A stretch of 33,533 bases of DNA. Source: Bacteroidota bacterium (GTDB lineage Bacteria > Bacteroidota > Bacteroidia > Flavobacteriales_D > Crocinitomicaceae). The position numbers and the translations under genes were made by a program. Of this stretch, positions 1-9,321 are shown one piece after another; the first letter of the stretch is position 1, and every line of letters starts with the position of its first letter. A model generated the notes under the pieces. It searched no databases. It was not told the DNA's origin and saw nothing but the letters and a program-made list of their open reading frames with translations. The stretch spans positions 1 to 33,533 of the forward strand of contig VGMK01000002.1 in the NCBI GenBank assembly GCA_016866375.1. The letters run 5' to 3'.

Positions 1-499
1 TTTAAATTCAGTAGATGGTAGATTTCAATATTACAGAAGCCAAGGCGGATTGACAGTAATTGTGGATTATGCACACACGCCGAACGCATTAGAAAATGTA
101 CTCCAAACCATTAACGGAATTAAGAAGAGGACAGAAAAAGTCATCACACTTGTAGGATGTGGTGGAGATCGTGACAAAACGAAACGTCCGTTGATGGCTG
201 AAATAGCCGCTAAAATGAGTCAACAAGTTATAATAACTTCTGACAACCCTCGAACGGAGGACCCGGCTCGAATTTTACAGGAAATGGAATCAGGGTTAAC
301 TTCAGATCTGCAAACTAAATCTATTTCAGTTCTAGATAGAAAACAGGCTATTAAAACGGCGATTCTACTCGCACAACCGGGTGATATCATTTTAATCGCT
401 GGCAAAGGACATGAAAAATACCAAGAAATCATGGGAGTTAAATACGATTTTGATGATTTCAAGATAACACAAGAATTAACCAATGATTTGAAGAAATAA
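1..499 (+). CDS. murE: UDP-N-acetylmuramoyl-tripeptide synthetase MurE, 3' part (5' end outside window)
   Basis: This is the C-terminal part of the ATP-dependent cytoplasmic ligase that adds the third residue to the UDP-MurNAc peptide. The frame is open from the left edge (first full codon at base 2). It begins with the VDGRFQ and [12 protein letters not shown] motifs that open the family's C-terminal region. DNPR is encoded at 242-253; in MurE this tetrapeptide marks meso-diaminopimelate specificity, while lysine enzymes differ there. GKGHE follows at 401-415. The stop overlaps the mraY start (TAATG), so the two are probably translationally coupled. An apparent start at base 50 is a TTG inside the gene and not a real beginning. 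The identity is secure; the N-terminal domains cannot be judged. Confidence 0.96.
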   Translation, partial: LNSVDGRFQYYRSQGGLTVIVDYAHTPNALENVLQTINGIKKRTEKVITLVGCGGDRDKTKRPLMAEIAAKMSQQVIITSDNPRTEDPARILQEMESGLTSDLQTKSISVLDRKQAIKTAILLAQPGDIILIAGKGHEKYQEIMGVKYDFDDFKITQELTNDLKK

Positions 500-1743
500 T
501 GCTGTACTACTTATTTGATTACTTAGATAAACTAAATTTTCCAGGAGCAGGCTTGTTCGACTTTATTTCCTTTCGAGCTGCCATGGCATTGATCACCTCA
601 TTAATTGTATCAATTGTTTTTGGCAAGAAAATCATTCAATCCCTGCGCAAGCAACAAATCGGTGAAACCGTTCGAGATCTCGGACTTGCAGGACAAATAG
701 AGAAGTCAGGAACGCCTACAATGGGAGGGGTCATCATTCTTAGTGCTATTTTAATTCCAACGATTCTCTTTGCTAAACTGCATAACATTTACGTCATCAC
801 CATGATAATCGCCACAATTTGGTTGGGTATGATTGGCTTTTTAGATGACTATATCAAAGTATTTAAAAAGAACAAAGAAGGTCTTAAGGGTTCCTTCAAA
901 GTAATTGGACAAATTGGAGTCGGTTTGATAGTAGGTTGTATACTGTATTTTTCTGATGATGTAACGGTTCATAAAAGAGTTAGTTTAGACTACAAATTAC
1001 AAAACGACGAAGAGTTTGTCACACATCTTCATGTTCAAAATGAAGGTGAGAACTATAAGTGGATCAAAACCGACGACATGACCACCACAATTCCTTTTAT
1101 CAAAGGAAATGAGTTTAATTATAACTGGCTCATTGGTGACATGGATAAATCATATGGCTGGTTGCTTTTTATTCCAATTGTCATCTTTATTGTAATTGCT
1201 GTTTCGAACGGAGCGAACATGACCGACGGATTAGATGGTTTGGCAACAGGTACTTCTGCGATTATTGGCTTGGCTTTAGCAGTTTTAGCATATGTAAGCT
1301 CTCACGCAAAGTTTGCAGATTACTTAAATGTAATGTACATCCCACTCGCAGAGGAAATGGTAATTTTTATCGCGGCCTTTGTAGGAGCATGTATCGGATT
1401 TTTGTGGTATAACTCATTTCCAGCACAAGTTTTTATGGGAGACACCGGTAGTTTGGCTATTGGAGGAGTTATTGCAGTATTTGCTATTGCCATCAGAAAG
1501 GAGTTGCTTATTCCGGTACTTTGTGGGGTTTTCCTCATTGAAAATTTATCCGTAATGCTTCAAGTTGGGTATTTCAAATACTCAAAGAAGCGCTTTGGTG
1601 CAGGGAAGCGTATTTTTCTGATGGCTCCATTACATCATCATTTTCAGAAAAAAGGTTTACACGAAGCAAAAATAGTTTCCCGATTTTGGATTGTTGGTGT
1701 ACTTCTGGCAGTAATCGCCATCGTAACGCTCAAATTAAGATAG
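499..1743 (+). CDS. mraY: Phospho-N-acetylmuramoyl-pentapeptide-transferase MraY
   Basis: MraY transfers phospho-MurNAc-pentapeptide from UDP to undecaprenyl phosphate, making lipid I at the inner membrane. At 414 residues it is a polytopic protein with the family motifs in order. The aspartate pair DDY is at about 116-118, [11 protein letters not shown] at about 237-247, [12 protein letters not shown] further on, and the HHH of APLHHHF at 379-381. A hydrophilic insertion at about residues 150-212 separates two membrane segments and makes the protein longer than the E. coli enzyme (about 360). I recall similar insertions in other Bacteroidota MraY proteins, so this is lineage-typical. The ATG overlaps the murE stop by one base, and murD follows after a 3-base gap. 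Confidence 0.97.
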   Translation: MLYYLFDYLDKLNFPGAGLFDFISFRAAMALITSLIVSIVFGKKIIQSLRKQQIGETVRDLGLAGQIEKSGTPTMGGVIILSAILIPTILFAKLHNIYVITMIIATIWLGMIGFLDDYIKVFKKNKEGLKGSFKVIGQIGVGLIVGCILYFSDDVTVHKRVSLDYKLQNDEEFVTHLHVQNEGENYKWIKTDDMTTTIPFIKGNEFNYNWLIGDMDKSYGWLLFIPIVIFIVIAVSNGANMTDGLDGLATGTSAIIGLALAVLAYVSSHAKFADYLNVMYIPLAEEMVIFIAAFVGACIGFLWYNSFPAQVFMGDTGSLAIGGVIAVFAIAIRKELLIPVLCGVFLIENLSVMLQVGYFKYSKKRFGAGKRIFLMAPLHHHFQKKGLHEAKIVSRFWIVGVLLAVIAIVTLKLR

Positions 1744-1746
1744 TCG

Positions 1747-3090
1747 ATGCAAGGAAAAGGAAAGCATATTACCATTTTAGGAGCCGGAGAAAGCGGACTC
1801 GGTGCTGCTATTCTTGCCGTGAAGCAAGAATGGAATGTTTTTGTTTCTGATGCGGGTAAAATAAAAGATGAATTCAAACTTGATCTTCAAAATTTAAATG
1901 TCGAATGGGAGGAAGGTCAGCACGATGAAACACGGATTTTATCCTGTGATTTGATTGTAAAATCGCCTGGAATACCGAATACTGTTCCACTCATTGTAGC
2001 ACTACGTAATAGAGGAATTCCTGTTATTTCGGAAATAGAATTTGGAAGTTATTATACCAAAGGAAAAAAAATATGCATCACAGGAAGTAACGGCAAAACG
2101 ACCACCACCATGCTTACACACCACATTCTGAAAAAAGCGGGTTGGGATGTGGGATTAGCAGGAAATATAGGAAAAAGTTTTGCCAAACAAGTGGCAGAAG
2201 GAGATCACGAATGGTATGTAATTGAACTGAGCTCATTTCAACTTGAAGATATGTTTGATTTTAAAGCTGATATTGGGATTCTAACGAATATTACACCCGA
2301 CCATTTAGACAGGTATGGTTACGAAATGCAAGGATATATCGATGCAAAATTTAGAATTTTAAATAATCAAACACATGAGGATTGGTTTATCTATAACTAT
2401 GATGATCCTATTATTCATGCAGAAATTGCCCAAAGAAATCTCCCTATGAAAACAGCATCTTTTTCTCTTAAAGAAGAGGTTGCCGTTGGTGGGTATGCGA
2501 ACAAGGAACAACTAACAATAAACATAAAAGATCAATTTACTATGTCCATTCATGATTTAGCTTTAAAGGGTAAGCACAACACCCAAAATTCGTTGGCAGC
2601 AGGAATTGCCGCGAGAATTGTAGAAATTCGTAAAGATGTGGTCCGAGAAAGTCTTGAAGATTTTGTAAACGTTGAACACCGTTTAGAATTTGTTGCAAAA
2701 GTCAATGGAATTGAATTCATAAACGACTCAAAAGCAACCAATATCAATTCTACTTGGTTCGCGTTAGAAAGTATGGAAAAACCGGTAGTTTGGATCGTTG
2801 GTGGAGTTGATAAAGGCAATGACTACAATGAAATAATTGATTTGGTGAAAGATAAGGTAAAAGCAATAATTTGCCTTGGAAATGAGAACCAAAAAATAAT
2901 CGAATCGTTTTCTTCAATTGTAGAAAAAATCGTAGAGGCAAATTCTGCAGTTGAAGCAGTGGCCCATGCCTACAGGTTGGCTAAAAAAGATGAAACCGTT
3001 CTCTTGTCGCCGGCTTGTGCAAGTTTTGACTTGTTCGAAAATTACGAGGACCGTGGCAATCAATTTAAACAGGCGGTAAGAATGTTGTGA
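1747..3090 (+). CDS. murD: UDP-N-acetylmuramoyl-L-alanine--D-glutamate ligase MurD
   Basis: This cytoplasmic ATP-dependent ligase adds D-glutamate to UDP-MurNAc-L-alanine. It is 447 residues, normal for the family. An N-terminal Rossmann-like domain carries GAGESGLGA at about 12-20. The central ATPase domain has the P-loop GSNGKTTT at about 113-120, then ELSSFQLE and LTNITPDHLDRY. The C-terminal domain has FINDSKATN, VVWIVGG and the terminal LLSPACASFD...YEDRG signature at about 419-437. The next gene seems to echo that last domain. The ATG lies 3 bases after the mraY stop, and only one base separates the murD stop from the following start. Confidence 0.97.
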   Translation: MQGKGKHITILGAGESGLGAAILAVKQEWNVFVSDAGKIKDEFKLDLQNLNVEWEEGQHDETRILSCDLIVKSPGIPNTVPLIVALRNRGIPVISEIEFGSYYTKGKKICITGSNGKTTTTMLTHHILKKAGWDVGLAGNIGKSFAKQVAEGDHEWYVIELSSFQLEDMFDFKADIGILTNITPDHLDRYGYEMQGYIDAKFRILNNQTHEDWFIYNYDDPIIHAEIAQRNLPMKTASFSLKEEVAVGGYANKEQLTINIKDQFTMSIHDLALKGKHNTQNSLAAGIAARIVEIRKDVVRESLEDFVNVEHRLEFVAKVNGIEFINDSKATNINSTWFALESMEKPVVWIVGGVDKGNDYNEIIDLVKDKVKAIICLGNENQKIIESFSSIVEKIVEANSAVEAVAHAYRLAKKDETVLLSPACASFDLFENYEDRGNQFKQAVRML

Positions 3091-3091
3091 A

Positions 3092-3520
3092 ATGAATAAA
3101 GAAGAACTTCAAAAAATTCAAAATCAACTTTCGGAAGCAAAGCCAAATGGCTTTCTTATTGATCGAAGTAGTACTTTGATTGCACGTGGAAAAGTGTTAG
3201 AGATGGACGCATTTAGCTGGCAATATCCAACTATTGAAATCTTGGAACGCACCATTCTTTCTTTCCCATTTTCTGTTTTATGGTTAGGAAATCCTCCTGA
3301 AATACACGCTCTTCTCAGTAGGGGAAATATTGAACATGGTAAGCTTCATGTAATTTGTTACGATAATGATGAGATAGGACACGATGTGAATTGGGCATTA
3401 GAAACCTGTGTAAAAATGAAGTTTAAACCAGGTATTTTACTTTTCACAAGCTCTACAAGCAATACAGAATTTAATATGCGTGGTTTTTCGGAATTCATTC
3501 AATTGATTCAGACCAAATGA
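3092..3520 (+). CDS. Unassigned dcw-operon protein resembling a lone Mur-ligase C-terminal domain
   Basis: The product has 142 residues, with no signal peptide and no membrane segment. I do not recognise it as a named family. The gene sits between murD (1-base gap) and ftsW (4-base ATGA overlap), so it is certainly co-transcribed and probably coupled. Its second half resembles the last domain of the neighbouring MurD. A hydrophobic strand VLWLGNPPE (MurD VVWIVGGVD) is followed by KLHVICYDND (MurD KVKAIICLGNEN). The end has LLFTSSTSNTEF at about 116-127 and MRGFSEF at about 129-135, against MurD LLSPACASFDLF and DRGNQF. P-loop and central ATPase domains are absent, so it cannot be a ligase. 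A regulatory or scaffolding role is possible but unproven; it may also be an unrelated Rossmann-like protein. Confidence 0.85.
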   Translation: MNKEELQKIQNQLSEAKPNGFLIDRSSTLIARGKVLEMDAFSWQYPTIEILERTILSFPFSVLWLGNPPEIHALLSRGNIEHGKLHVICYDNDEIGHDVNWALETCVKMKFKPGILLFTSSTSNTEFNMRGFSEFIQLIQTK

Positions 3521-4701
3521 AAGATTACCTAAAATACCTAAAAGGAGATCCAGTGATTTGGATTATTACTATTTTATTAATGGCTTTTTCGCTCGTAACA
3601 GTCTACAGCTTTGTGCCAATACTCGTTAAAATTGAAGGAGGATCGCCCCTCCAATACCTCTTGAAACATTTCTTTTACGTTGTCATTGCATTTTTTATTA
3701 TGTTTTTAATTCATCGTGCGGATTCAAAATATATCAGTCAATTGTCAAAATTTAGTTACTACATGGCAGTGCTAATATTGTTATTTACCTTATTTTTCGG
3801 CTCTCAAGTTAATGATGCCGGTCGTTGGATTAAAATTCCATTCATCGGGCTTACCTTTCAATCCTCAGATTTTGCCAAGTTGGCCCTTATTCTATACTTA
3901 TCGAGGTTATTAGTTAAGAAGAAAGAGAAGTTAAATAGTTGGAGGGAAGGGGTTTTTCCGGTTGTACTGCCAATCATCGTCATCTGTTTTTTAATTTTAA
4001 AAGACAATTTTTCAACAGCGGCAATGCTCTTCATGTTGTGCCTTGCCATGCTTTTCATTGGTCGAATGCCTTACGGAAAACTTTTCACCATGCTGGGCTT
4101 TGGTTTTGTCTTAGTTTTTTTAATTATCTGCATTCATAAAGCTGCCCCAGAACTAAATATTCTCCCACGCTACGACACTTGGGTAAGTCGATATAATTCG
4201 AAGATGGATGAGTCTTCTGCAGACATATTAAAAAATGCTCAGTCAAATAATGCAAAATTAGCAATTCATAACGGTTCTTTTCTCGGACAGGGTGTTGGCG
4301 ATGGCAAACTAAAAGAGTATATTCCAGAGGCATATGCAGATTTTTACTACTCAAGTTTCGTAGAAGAATTTGGTTCAATTTCTGCCATTGTATTAATCTT
4401 AATCTATTTAATCTTATTATTTCGGATAATCCGAATAGCCTTAAAAACCGATGATTTATTTCAAACATATGTTTGTATGGGCATAGGAATACACCTTCTC
4501 ACTCAGGTAAGTATAAATATGTTAGTTTGTACAGGTATTTTCCCAGTGACCGGACAAAACATGCCCTTCTTAGCAATGGGTGGTTCAGCTTTAATTATGG
4601 CGTGTGCCTCAATCGGTATAGTACAATCATTTGCTTTTAATTTACAAAAAAGAAAATTAATGCAGAGCGAAACAACCTTTCAAACAATTAGTGGCGGATG
4701 A
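3517..4701 (+). CDS. ftsW: Septal peptidoglycan polymerase FtsW (SEDS family)
   Basis: FtsW is the SEDS-family glycosyltransferase that polymerises lipid II at the septum together with a class B penicillin-binding protein. The 394-residue product is almost entirely hydrophobic helices, about ten of them. Family features are AGRWIKIPFIGLTFQSSDFAKLALILYLSRLL near residues 105-135, the extracellular loop with LGQGVGDGKLKEYIPEAYADF, and VTGQNMPFLAMGGSALIM near the C terminus. The FQSSDFAKLALI element corresponds to the usual FQPSE-type motif with slight change. The start overlaps the preceding gene and the stop overlaps murG, both as ATGA. The dcw context favours FtsW over the elongasome paralogue RodA. 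Confidence 0.94.
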   Translation: MKDYLKYLKGDPVIWIITILLMAFSLVTVYSFVPILVKIEGGSPLQYLLKHFFYVVIAFFIMFLIHRADSKYISQLSKFSYYMAVLILLFTLFFGSQVNDAGRWIKIPFIGLTFQSSDFAKLALILYLSRLLVKKKEKLNSWREGVFPVVLPIIVICFLILKDNFSTAAMLFMLCLAMLFIGRMPYGKLFTMLGFGFVLVFLIICIHKAAPELNILPRYDTWVSRYNSKMDESSADILKNAQSNNAKLAIHNGSFLGQGVGDGKLKEYIPEAYADFYYSSFVEEFGSISAIVLILIYLILLFRIIRIALKTDDLFQTYVCMGIGIHLLTQVSINMLVCTGIFPVTGQNMPFLAMGGSALIMACASIGIVQSFAFNLQKRKLMQSETTFQTISGG

Positions 4702-5804
4702 TTAAAAAGGTAATCATATCTGGCGGAGGAACGGGTGGACATATCTTCCCAGCAATAGCTATTGCCGATGAATTAAAGAAACGCAACCCAGAAGTAGAAA
4801 TTTTATTTGTTGGTGCCGAAGGAAGAATGGAAATGGAGAAAGTTCCTCTTGCGGGTTATCCTATTGTGGGATTGCCGATATCAGGACTCCAAAGAAGAAT
4901 AACCTTGTCTAATTTTTTTCTGCCTTTTAAAATACTCCTAAGTCTTTGGAAAGCAAGAAAAATCATTCATAATTTTAAGCCACAATTGTTAATTGGAGTG
5001 GGCGGTTATGCCAGTGGCCCGACGCTGAAAATGGGGAATTTATTAGGAATACCCACTTTATTACAAGAGCAAAATTCATTCGCAGGAAAAACTAATAAGA
5101 TTTTGGGAAAAAAAGCCAATATCATATGTGTCGCATATGAAGGAATGCAATTATTTTTCCCGCTGAATAAGCTCGTGATTACAGGAAATCCTGTCCGAAA
5201 AGAAATAGCAAAGTTTCAAGCTTCAAAATCTGAGGCCATAGAATTTTTTAAGCTGGACCCCTCGAAAAAAATTGTTCTTGTAATTGGCGGATCTCTGGGA
5301 GCTCAAGCATTGAATAATGTACTTTTAGAGGAATTGTCGAAATGGAAATCCCTAGATGGAACAGTTCAAGTTCTCTGGCAATGCGGAAGACTATACTACG
5401 AAGATTTAAAAAATAAGGTAGTAGTAGAGGGAGCAAAAAATATTTTTCTTTTTGAATTTATTCAGCGAATGGATTTAGCATATTCTGCTGCTGATCTTGT
5501 TATTTCCCGAGCCGGGGCTTTATCCATTTCAGAATTATGTTTAGTAGGCAAAGCATCGATCTTGGTACCATCCCCAAATGTGGCAGAAGATCACCAGATG
5601 AAAAATGCACAGGCATTAGTTAGGAAAAATGCCGCAGTCGTGATTAAAGATGCTGAATTGAGCAATAACTTAATTAACCAAGCGAAAGCATTACTGGCGA
5701 ATAACGAGGCACGTATCGAACTAGAGAGAAATTGCCTTCTCCTAGCAAAACCTCTTGCCACCGAGGCTATTGTTGATGAATGTGAAAAATTAGTAGGAAA
5801 ATGA
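4698..5804 (+). CDS. murG: UDP-GlcNAc:undecaprenyl-PP-MurNAc-pentapeptide GlcNAc transferase MurG
   Basis: MurG adds GlcNAc to lipid I to give lipid II on the cytoplasmic face of the membrane. It is a GT-B glycosyltransferase of 368 residues. The N-terminal glycine-rich loop GGGTGGH is at about 9-15, followed by IGVGGYASGP near 95-105 and LQEQNSFAGKTNK. The second domain has VIGGSLGAQALN and the UDP-GlcNAc-binding ISRAGALSISEL region, ending in PNVAEDHQMKNAQAL. The start overlaps the ftsW stop and the stop overlaps murC, each by 4 bases (ATGA). The gene is intact and of normal length. Confidence 0.97.
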   Translation: MIKKVIISGGGTGGHIFPAIAIADELKKRNPEVEILFVGAEGRMEMEKVPLAGYPIVGLPISGLQRRITLSNFFLPFKILLSLWKARKIIHNFKPQLLIGVGGYASGPTLKMGNLLGIPTLLQEQNSFAGKTNKILGKKANIICVAYEGMQLFFPLNKLVITGNPVRKEIAKFQASKSEAIEFFKLDPSKKIVLVIGGSLGAQALNNVLLEELSKWKSLDGTVQVLWQCGRLYYEDLKNKVVVEGAKNIFLFEFIQRMDLAYSAADLVISRAGALSISELCLVGKASILVPSPNVAEDHQMKNAQALVRKNAAVVIKDAELSNNLINQAKALLANNEARIELERNCLLLAKPLATEAIVDECEKLVGK

Positions 5805-7186
5805 TCAGGACTCCTTTGGCTAAGTATTCATCTGTTTATTTCATCGGAATAGGAGGAATCGGAATGTCTGCATTGGCGCGTTATTTTATAAACCTTGGCA
5901 AAAAAGTAGGGGGGTATGATAGAATTCCGAGTGAGTTGACAGAGAAATTGATTTCGGAAGGGGCATGGATTCATTATACGGATGATATTGAGGAAATCCC
6001 AACCTGTTTTACTTCAATCGAAAATACTCTCGTGATTTATACTCCAGCAATTCCGAAATCAATGACAGAATTGAATTACTTTCAATCTCTTAATTTTCAT
6101 GTCGCTAAAAGAGCAGAGGTTTTGGGCTTGATTTCGCGTATGTCGATGGGATTGTGTGTGGCGGGGACTCATGGAAAAACAACCACAAGTGCAATGCTTG
6201 CTCACATTTTAAATGAGAGTGAATGGAAGTGTAATGCTTTTTTGGGAGGCATTGCCTCAAATTTTCACTCAAACGTAATACTTTCCTCAGCCAGTCAATG
6301 GACAATATTTGAGGCGGACGAATTCGATAGGTCATTTTTACAACTTAGTCCTAATAGCAGTATCATTACTTCTGCTGATCCAGATCACCTTGATATATAT
6401 GGTAGCAAAGAGCAATTTCTTGATGGATTTAGGCAATTTGCAATGAAATCTGATATTAAAGGTTTTTCAGTCCAGAAAGAAGGGCTTAACTTGCCGAGTT
6501 TATCAAAAGTTATTTCATATGCGTTATTCTCTTCAACGGCAGACTATACTGTTATAAATTTAAATTGGAGTCAAGGATATTTATTTGCTGATGTTCGAGG
6601 TAAAAAATTTAGTGCTTCTAATGTACAACTTGGTATACCAGGTTTTCATAATGCAGAAAATGCCTTAGCGTGTATTGCCTTACTCAGTGAACTAGGCATG
6701 TCAGAATCAGATATTCGCAGAGGGCTAGCAAGTTTCTTGGGTGTAAAAAGAAGATTTGAGTATCACATTCGAACAAATCACTTGGTATATTTAGATGATT
6801 ATGCACACCACCCCGAAGAAATAAAAAGTCTCATTTCGTCCTTAAATATGTTATACCCAGGAATCCCCGTAATTGGCATATTTCAACCACATCTTTTTAC
6901 ACGAACACGAGACTTTGCAGAAGGTTTTGCAAACGAATTAGCGAAGTTAGACGAATTGGTATTGATGCCAATTTACCCCGCGCGTGAGGAGCCTATTCAT
7001 GGGATAACTAGCGAATGGTTGTTGCAGCAAGTAAAACTAGATTACAAATCATTGAAAACGCATGCTGAAGTCATTAATCATTTCAAAGATCGAAAAAGGG
7101 GAGTTGTAGTGACTATTGGTGCAGGAGATATTGATAGGCTTGTTATGCCTTTGAAGGAAATATTAGAAACTAATTTGACGGAATGA
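5801..7186 (+). CDS. murC: UDP-N-acetylmuramate--L-alanine ligase MurC
   Basis: MurC adds the first amino acid, L-alanine, to UDP-MurNAc in the cytoplasm. It has 461 residues with the standard three domains. The nucleotide-sugar domain has GIGGIGMSALA at about 16-26. The ATPase domain has the P-loop GTHGKTTTS at about 122-130, FEADEFDRSFL and SADPDHLDIYG. The C-terminal domain has DDYAHHPEEI, FQPHLFTRTRDF and GAGDIDRL. The order murG-murC-ftsQ, without murB or ddl in between, is one I associate with Bacteroidota. Both ends overlap their neighbours by 4 bases. Confidence 0.97.
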   Translation: MIRTPLAKYSSVYFIGIGGIGMSALARYFINLGKKVGGYDRIPSELTEKLISEGAWIHYTDDIEEIPTCFTSIENTLVIYTPAIPKSMTELNYFQSLNFHVAKRAEVLGLISRMSMGLCVAGTHGKTTTSAMLAHILNESEWKCNAFLGGIASNFHSNVILSSASQWTIFEADEFDRSFLQLSPNSSIITSADPDHLDIYGSKEQFLDGFRQFAMKSDIKGFSVQKEGLNLPSLSKVISYALFSSTADYTVINLNWSQGYLFADVRGKKFSASNVQLGIPGFHNAENALACIALLSELGMSESDIRRGLASFLGVKRRFEYHIRTNHLVYLDDYAHHPEEIKSLISSLNMLYPGIPVIGIFQPHLFTRTRDFAEGFANELAKLDELVLMPIYPAREEPIHGITSEWLLQQVKLDYKSLKTHAEVINHFKDRKRGVVVTIGAGDIDRLVMPLKEILETNLTE

Positions 7187-7983
7187 AATTATGGCATAAA
7201 ATAATGAGTTGGGTGCTCTTGCTCGTGGGTGTAACAGTCGTTTTCTACTTTGCAAATACTCTAGATCAAAACAAGTTGGTTGATCCTCCAAATATTGCAA
7301 TAGAATACCAAGGTGAAAATGTGTTATTGACGGAACGCGAGTTGCTATCAAGACTCACTAAAAAACGATTGCTATTTACCGGTCAAAAAATTTGCGAATT
7401 GAATATCCCTGGCATTGAAAAAGCATTGCAAGAAATGCCGGAGGTGAGAAGTGCAAATGTATTTCGTGAAATAGGTAGTACTTGGAATATTAAATTAGAA
7501 TTAAGAAAACCGATTGCTCGAATTTTCAACACGCACGGCCAATCATTTTACATGGACTCTGATGGATTTCTTATGAATAGACTGGATTCTCATGTTGCAC
7601 GAACTTTGGTGTTTTCTGGGAATATTAAGGATAAATTTTTTGAAGGAAACATAAAAGATATTATTAACAACGACTCCTTGAAAAGTATCCAAAAATTAGA
7701 CGATATCTACCGTATTTCAAACTATGTTTGTAATCATCCGCTGTTGTATCATTTGCTTGCTCAAGTACACCTTGATGAAGCAGGCAATTTTCTAATGATT
7801 CCAATAGCCGATGGAGCAAATATATTTTTTGGTAAGGCAAATTCTGATAAAGAAGTTGCTGAAAAATTTGAACGATTAACGGTGTTTTATCAGCAGGGGT
7901 TACCTTATGAAGGCTGGAACAAGTATGATCAAATTAATTTAAGTTATGACGGACAAATCGTTTGCAGAACAAAACATAAATAA
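7183..7983 (+). CDS. ftsQ: Cell division protein FtsQ
   Basis: FtsQ is a bitopic inner-membrane protein linking early and late divisome components. The 266-residue product has a short cytoplasmic N terminus, one membrane helix at about residues 8-25 (WVLLLVGVTVVFYFA), and then a periplasmic part. A POTRA-like section follows at about 45-110: LLTERELLSRL, a short PGIEKALQEMPEVRSANV helix-strand and WNIKLELRKPIARIF. Sequence conservation in FtsQ is low, so identity rests on this architecture and on the position between murC and ftsA. The start overlaps murC by 4 bases. The 3' end overlaps ftsA by 38 bases. Confidence 0.93.
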   Translation: MKLWHKIMSWVLLLVGVTVVFYFANTLDQNKLVDPPNIAIEYQGENVLLTERELLSRLTKKRLLFTGQKICELNIPGIEKALQEMPEVRSANVFREIGSTWNIKLELRKPIARIFNTHGQSFYMDSDGFLMNRLDSHVARTLVFSGNIKDKFFEGNIKDIINNDSLKSIQKLDDIYRISNYVCNHPLLYHLLAQVHLDEAGNFLMIPIADGANIFFGKANSDKEVAEKFERLTVFYQQGLPYEGWNKYDQINLSYDGQIVCRTKHK

Positions 7984-9298
7984 TCAGTCAATTACTAAGA
8001 GTCCAGTAATTATCGGGTTGGATATAGGAACAACAAAAATTGCATGTTTTGTCGGCAAAAAAAACGAATATGGGAAAATAGAAATTATTTCTATGGGAAT
8101 GAGCGAGTCGCTCGGTGTAATGCGCGGCGTGGTTTCGAATATAGAGAGGACTATTCAGTCTATAACCAGTGCAGTTCAAGGGGCTCAGAATTGTAAAGAA
8201 GGAAATCTTGTTATAAAAAATGTTTTCGTTGGTATTGCCGGCCAACACATTAAAAGTTTACAGCACAGAGGTATTTACACAAGGAGAGCAAAAGATGGAG
8301 AGATTTCTCAACGGGATATTGATAATTTCATTGATGACATGTATCAGTTAGTTATGAATCCTGGAGAAGAAATCATTGATGTAATTCCTCAAGAATATAT
8401 TGTTGACAAAGAACCTGAAATTAAGGATCCAATTGGTATGGCAGGCACAAGACTTGAGGCAAATTTTCATATTATTACTGGCCAAGTGAGCAATGTAATG
8501 AATATTAAAAAATGTATTGATAGGGCTAACCTAAACACCAAAGGTATTATTCTTGAGCCTATAGCTTCTGCGGAAGCGGTTTTGAGTGAAGAAGAGAAAG
8601 AAGCTGGTGTAGTGTTAGTGGATGTTGGAGGAGGAACAACAGACATTGCCATTTTTCAAGATGGTTTAATTCGTCATACTGCAGTTATTCCCTATGGAGG
8701 AAATATAGTCACTCAAGACATCAAAGAGGGCTGTAAAATTATGCAGAGACATGCTGAAGCATTGAAAGTTAGATTTGGTAGTGCTTTGGCATCAGAAAGT
8801 AAAGATAACGAAGTAGTTTGTATACCCGGAATAAGAGGAAAGGAGCCCAAAGAAATTACGCTTAAAAATCTTGCAAGTATAATTCAAGCAAGAATGGAAG
8901 AAATTATTGAACTAGTCAATTACGAAATAAGAAATTCAGGTTTTAGTAAGAAATTAATTGGGGGAATTGTAGTCACAGGCGGCGGAGCCCAATTAAAGCA
9001 TCTAACTCAACTTTTTGAGTACATGACAGGAATGGATACAAGAATTGGATATCCAACAGAGCACCTTGCCAATACCAATGAAATAAAAAATTTATCAAGT
9101 CCGATGTATGCCACTGGAATCGGTCTAGTGTTAAAAGGATTTGAAGAGTATGAAAAGAAATTCAAAACGGAGCCAGAGCTTCAGGAGATGTATACAAAAA
9201 CTGAAGTTGTGGGACACTCTGTTAAAGAAAAGAGGGGTAGATTTTTCGACAAAATAATACCGAGAGTAAAAGACTTTTTTGATGACAGTGATAATTAA
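7946..9298 (+). CDS. ftsA: Cell division protein FtsA
   Basis: FtsA is an actin-like ATPase that tethers FtsZ filaments to the membrane. It has 450 residues. The phosphate-1 motif GLDIGTTKIACFVG lies at about 24-37. The SHS2-like 1C region follows (NVFVGIAGQHIKS), then the phosphate-2 motif VVLVDVGGGTTDIAIF and the adenosine motif GGIVVTGGGAQLKHL. The basic C-terminal stretch GRFFDKIIPRVKDFFDD would be the amphipathic membrane helix. The ATG at 7946 lies inside ftsQ; no later in-frame ATG, GTG or TTG precedes the conserved GLDIGTT, so the 38-base overlap is accepted. A 23-base gap separates it from ftsZ. Confidence 0.96.
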   Translation: MTDKSFAEQNINNQSITKSPVIIGLDIGTTKIACFVGKKNEYGKIEIISMGMSESLGVMRGVVSNIERTIQSITSAVQGAQNCKEGNLVIKNVFVGIAGQHIKSLQHRGIYTRRAKDGEISQRDIDNFIDDMYQLVMNPGEEIIDVIPQEYIVDKEPEIKDPIGMAGTRLEANFHIITGQVSNVMNIKKCIDRANLNTKGIILEPIASAEAVLSEEEKEAGVVLVDVGGGTTDIAIFQDGLIRHTAVIPYGGNIVTQDIKEGCKIMQRHAEALKVRFGSALASESKDNEVVCIPGIRGKEPKEITLKNLASIIQARMEEIIELVNYEIRNSGFSKKLIGGIVVTGGGAQLKHLTQLFEYMTGMDTRIGYPTEHLANTNEIKNLSSPMYATGIGLVLKGFEEYEKKFKTEPELQEMYTKTEVVGHSVKEKRGRFFDKIIPRVKDFFDDSDN

Positions 9299-9321
9299 TA
9301 ACAAAATAATATAGTGTAGAT

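Noticed and set aside
950-1135. Hydrophilic insertion in MraY as a novel domain
   Set aside because: I recall comparable insertions in other Bacteroidota MraY proteins, so it is lineage-typical and not new.
4124-4468. Antisense open frame of 114 codons inside ftsW
   Set aside because: It lies wholly within a clear conserved gene, and its product has no recognisable pattern.
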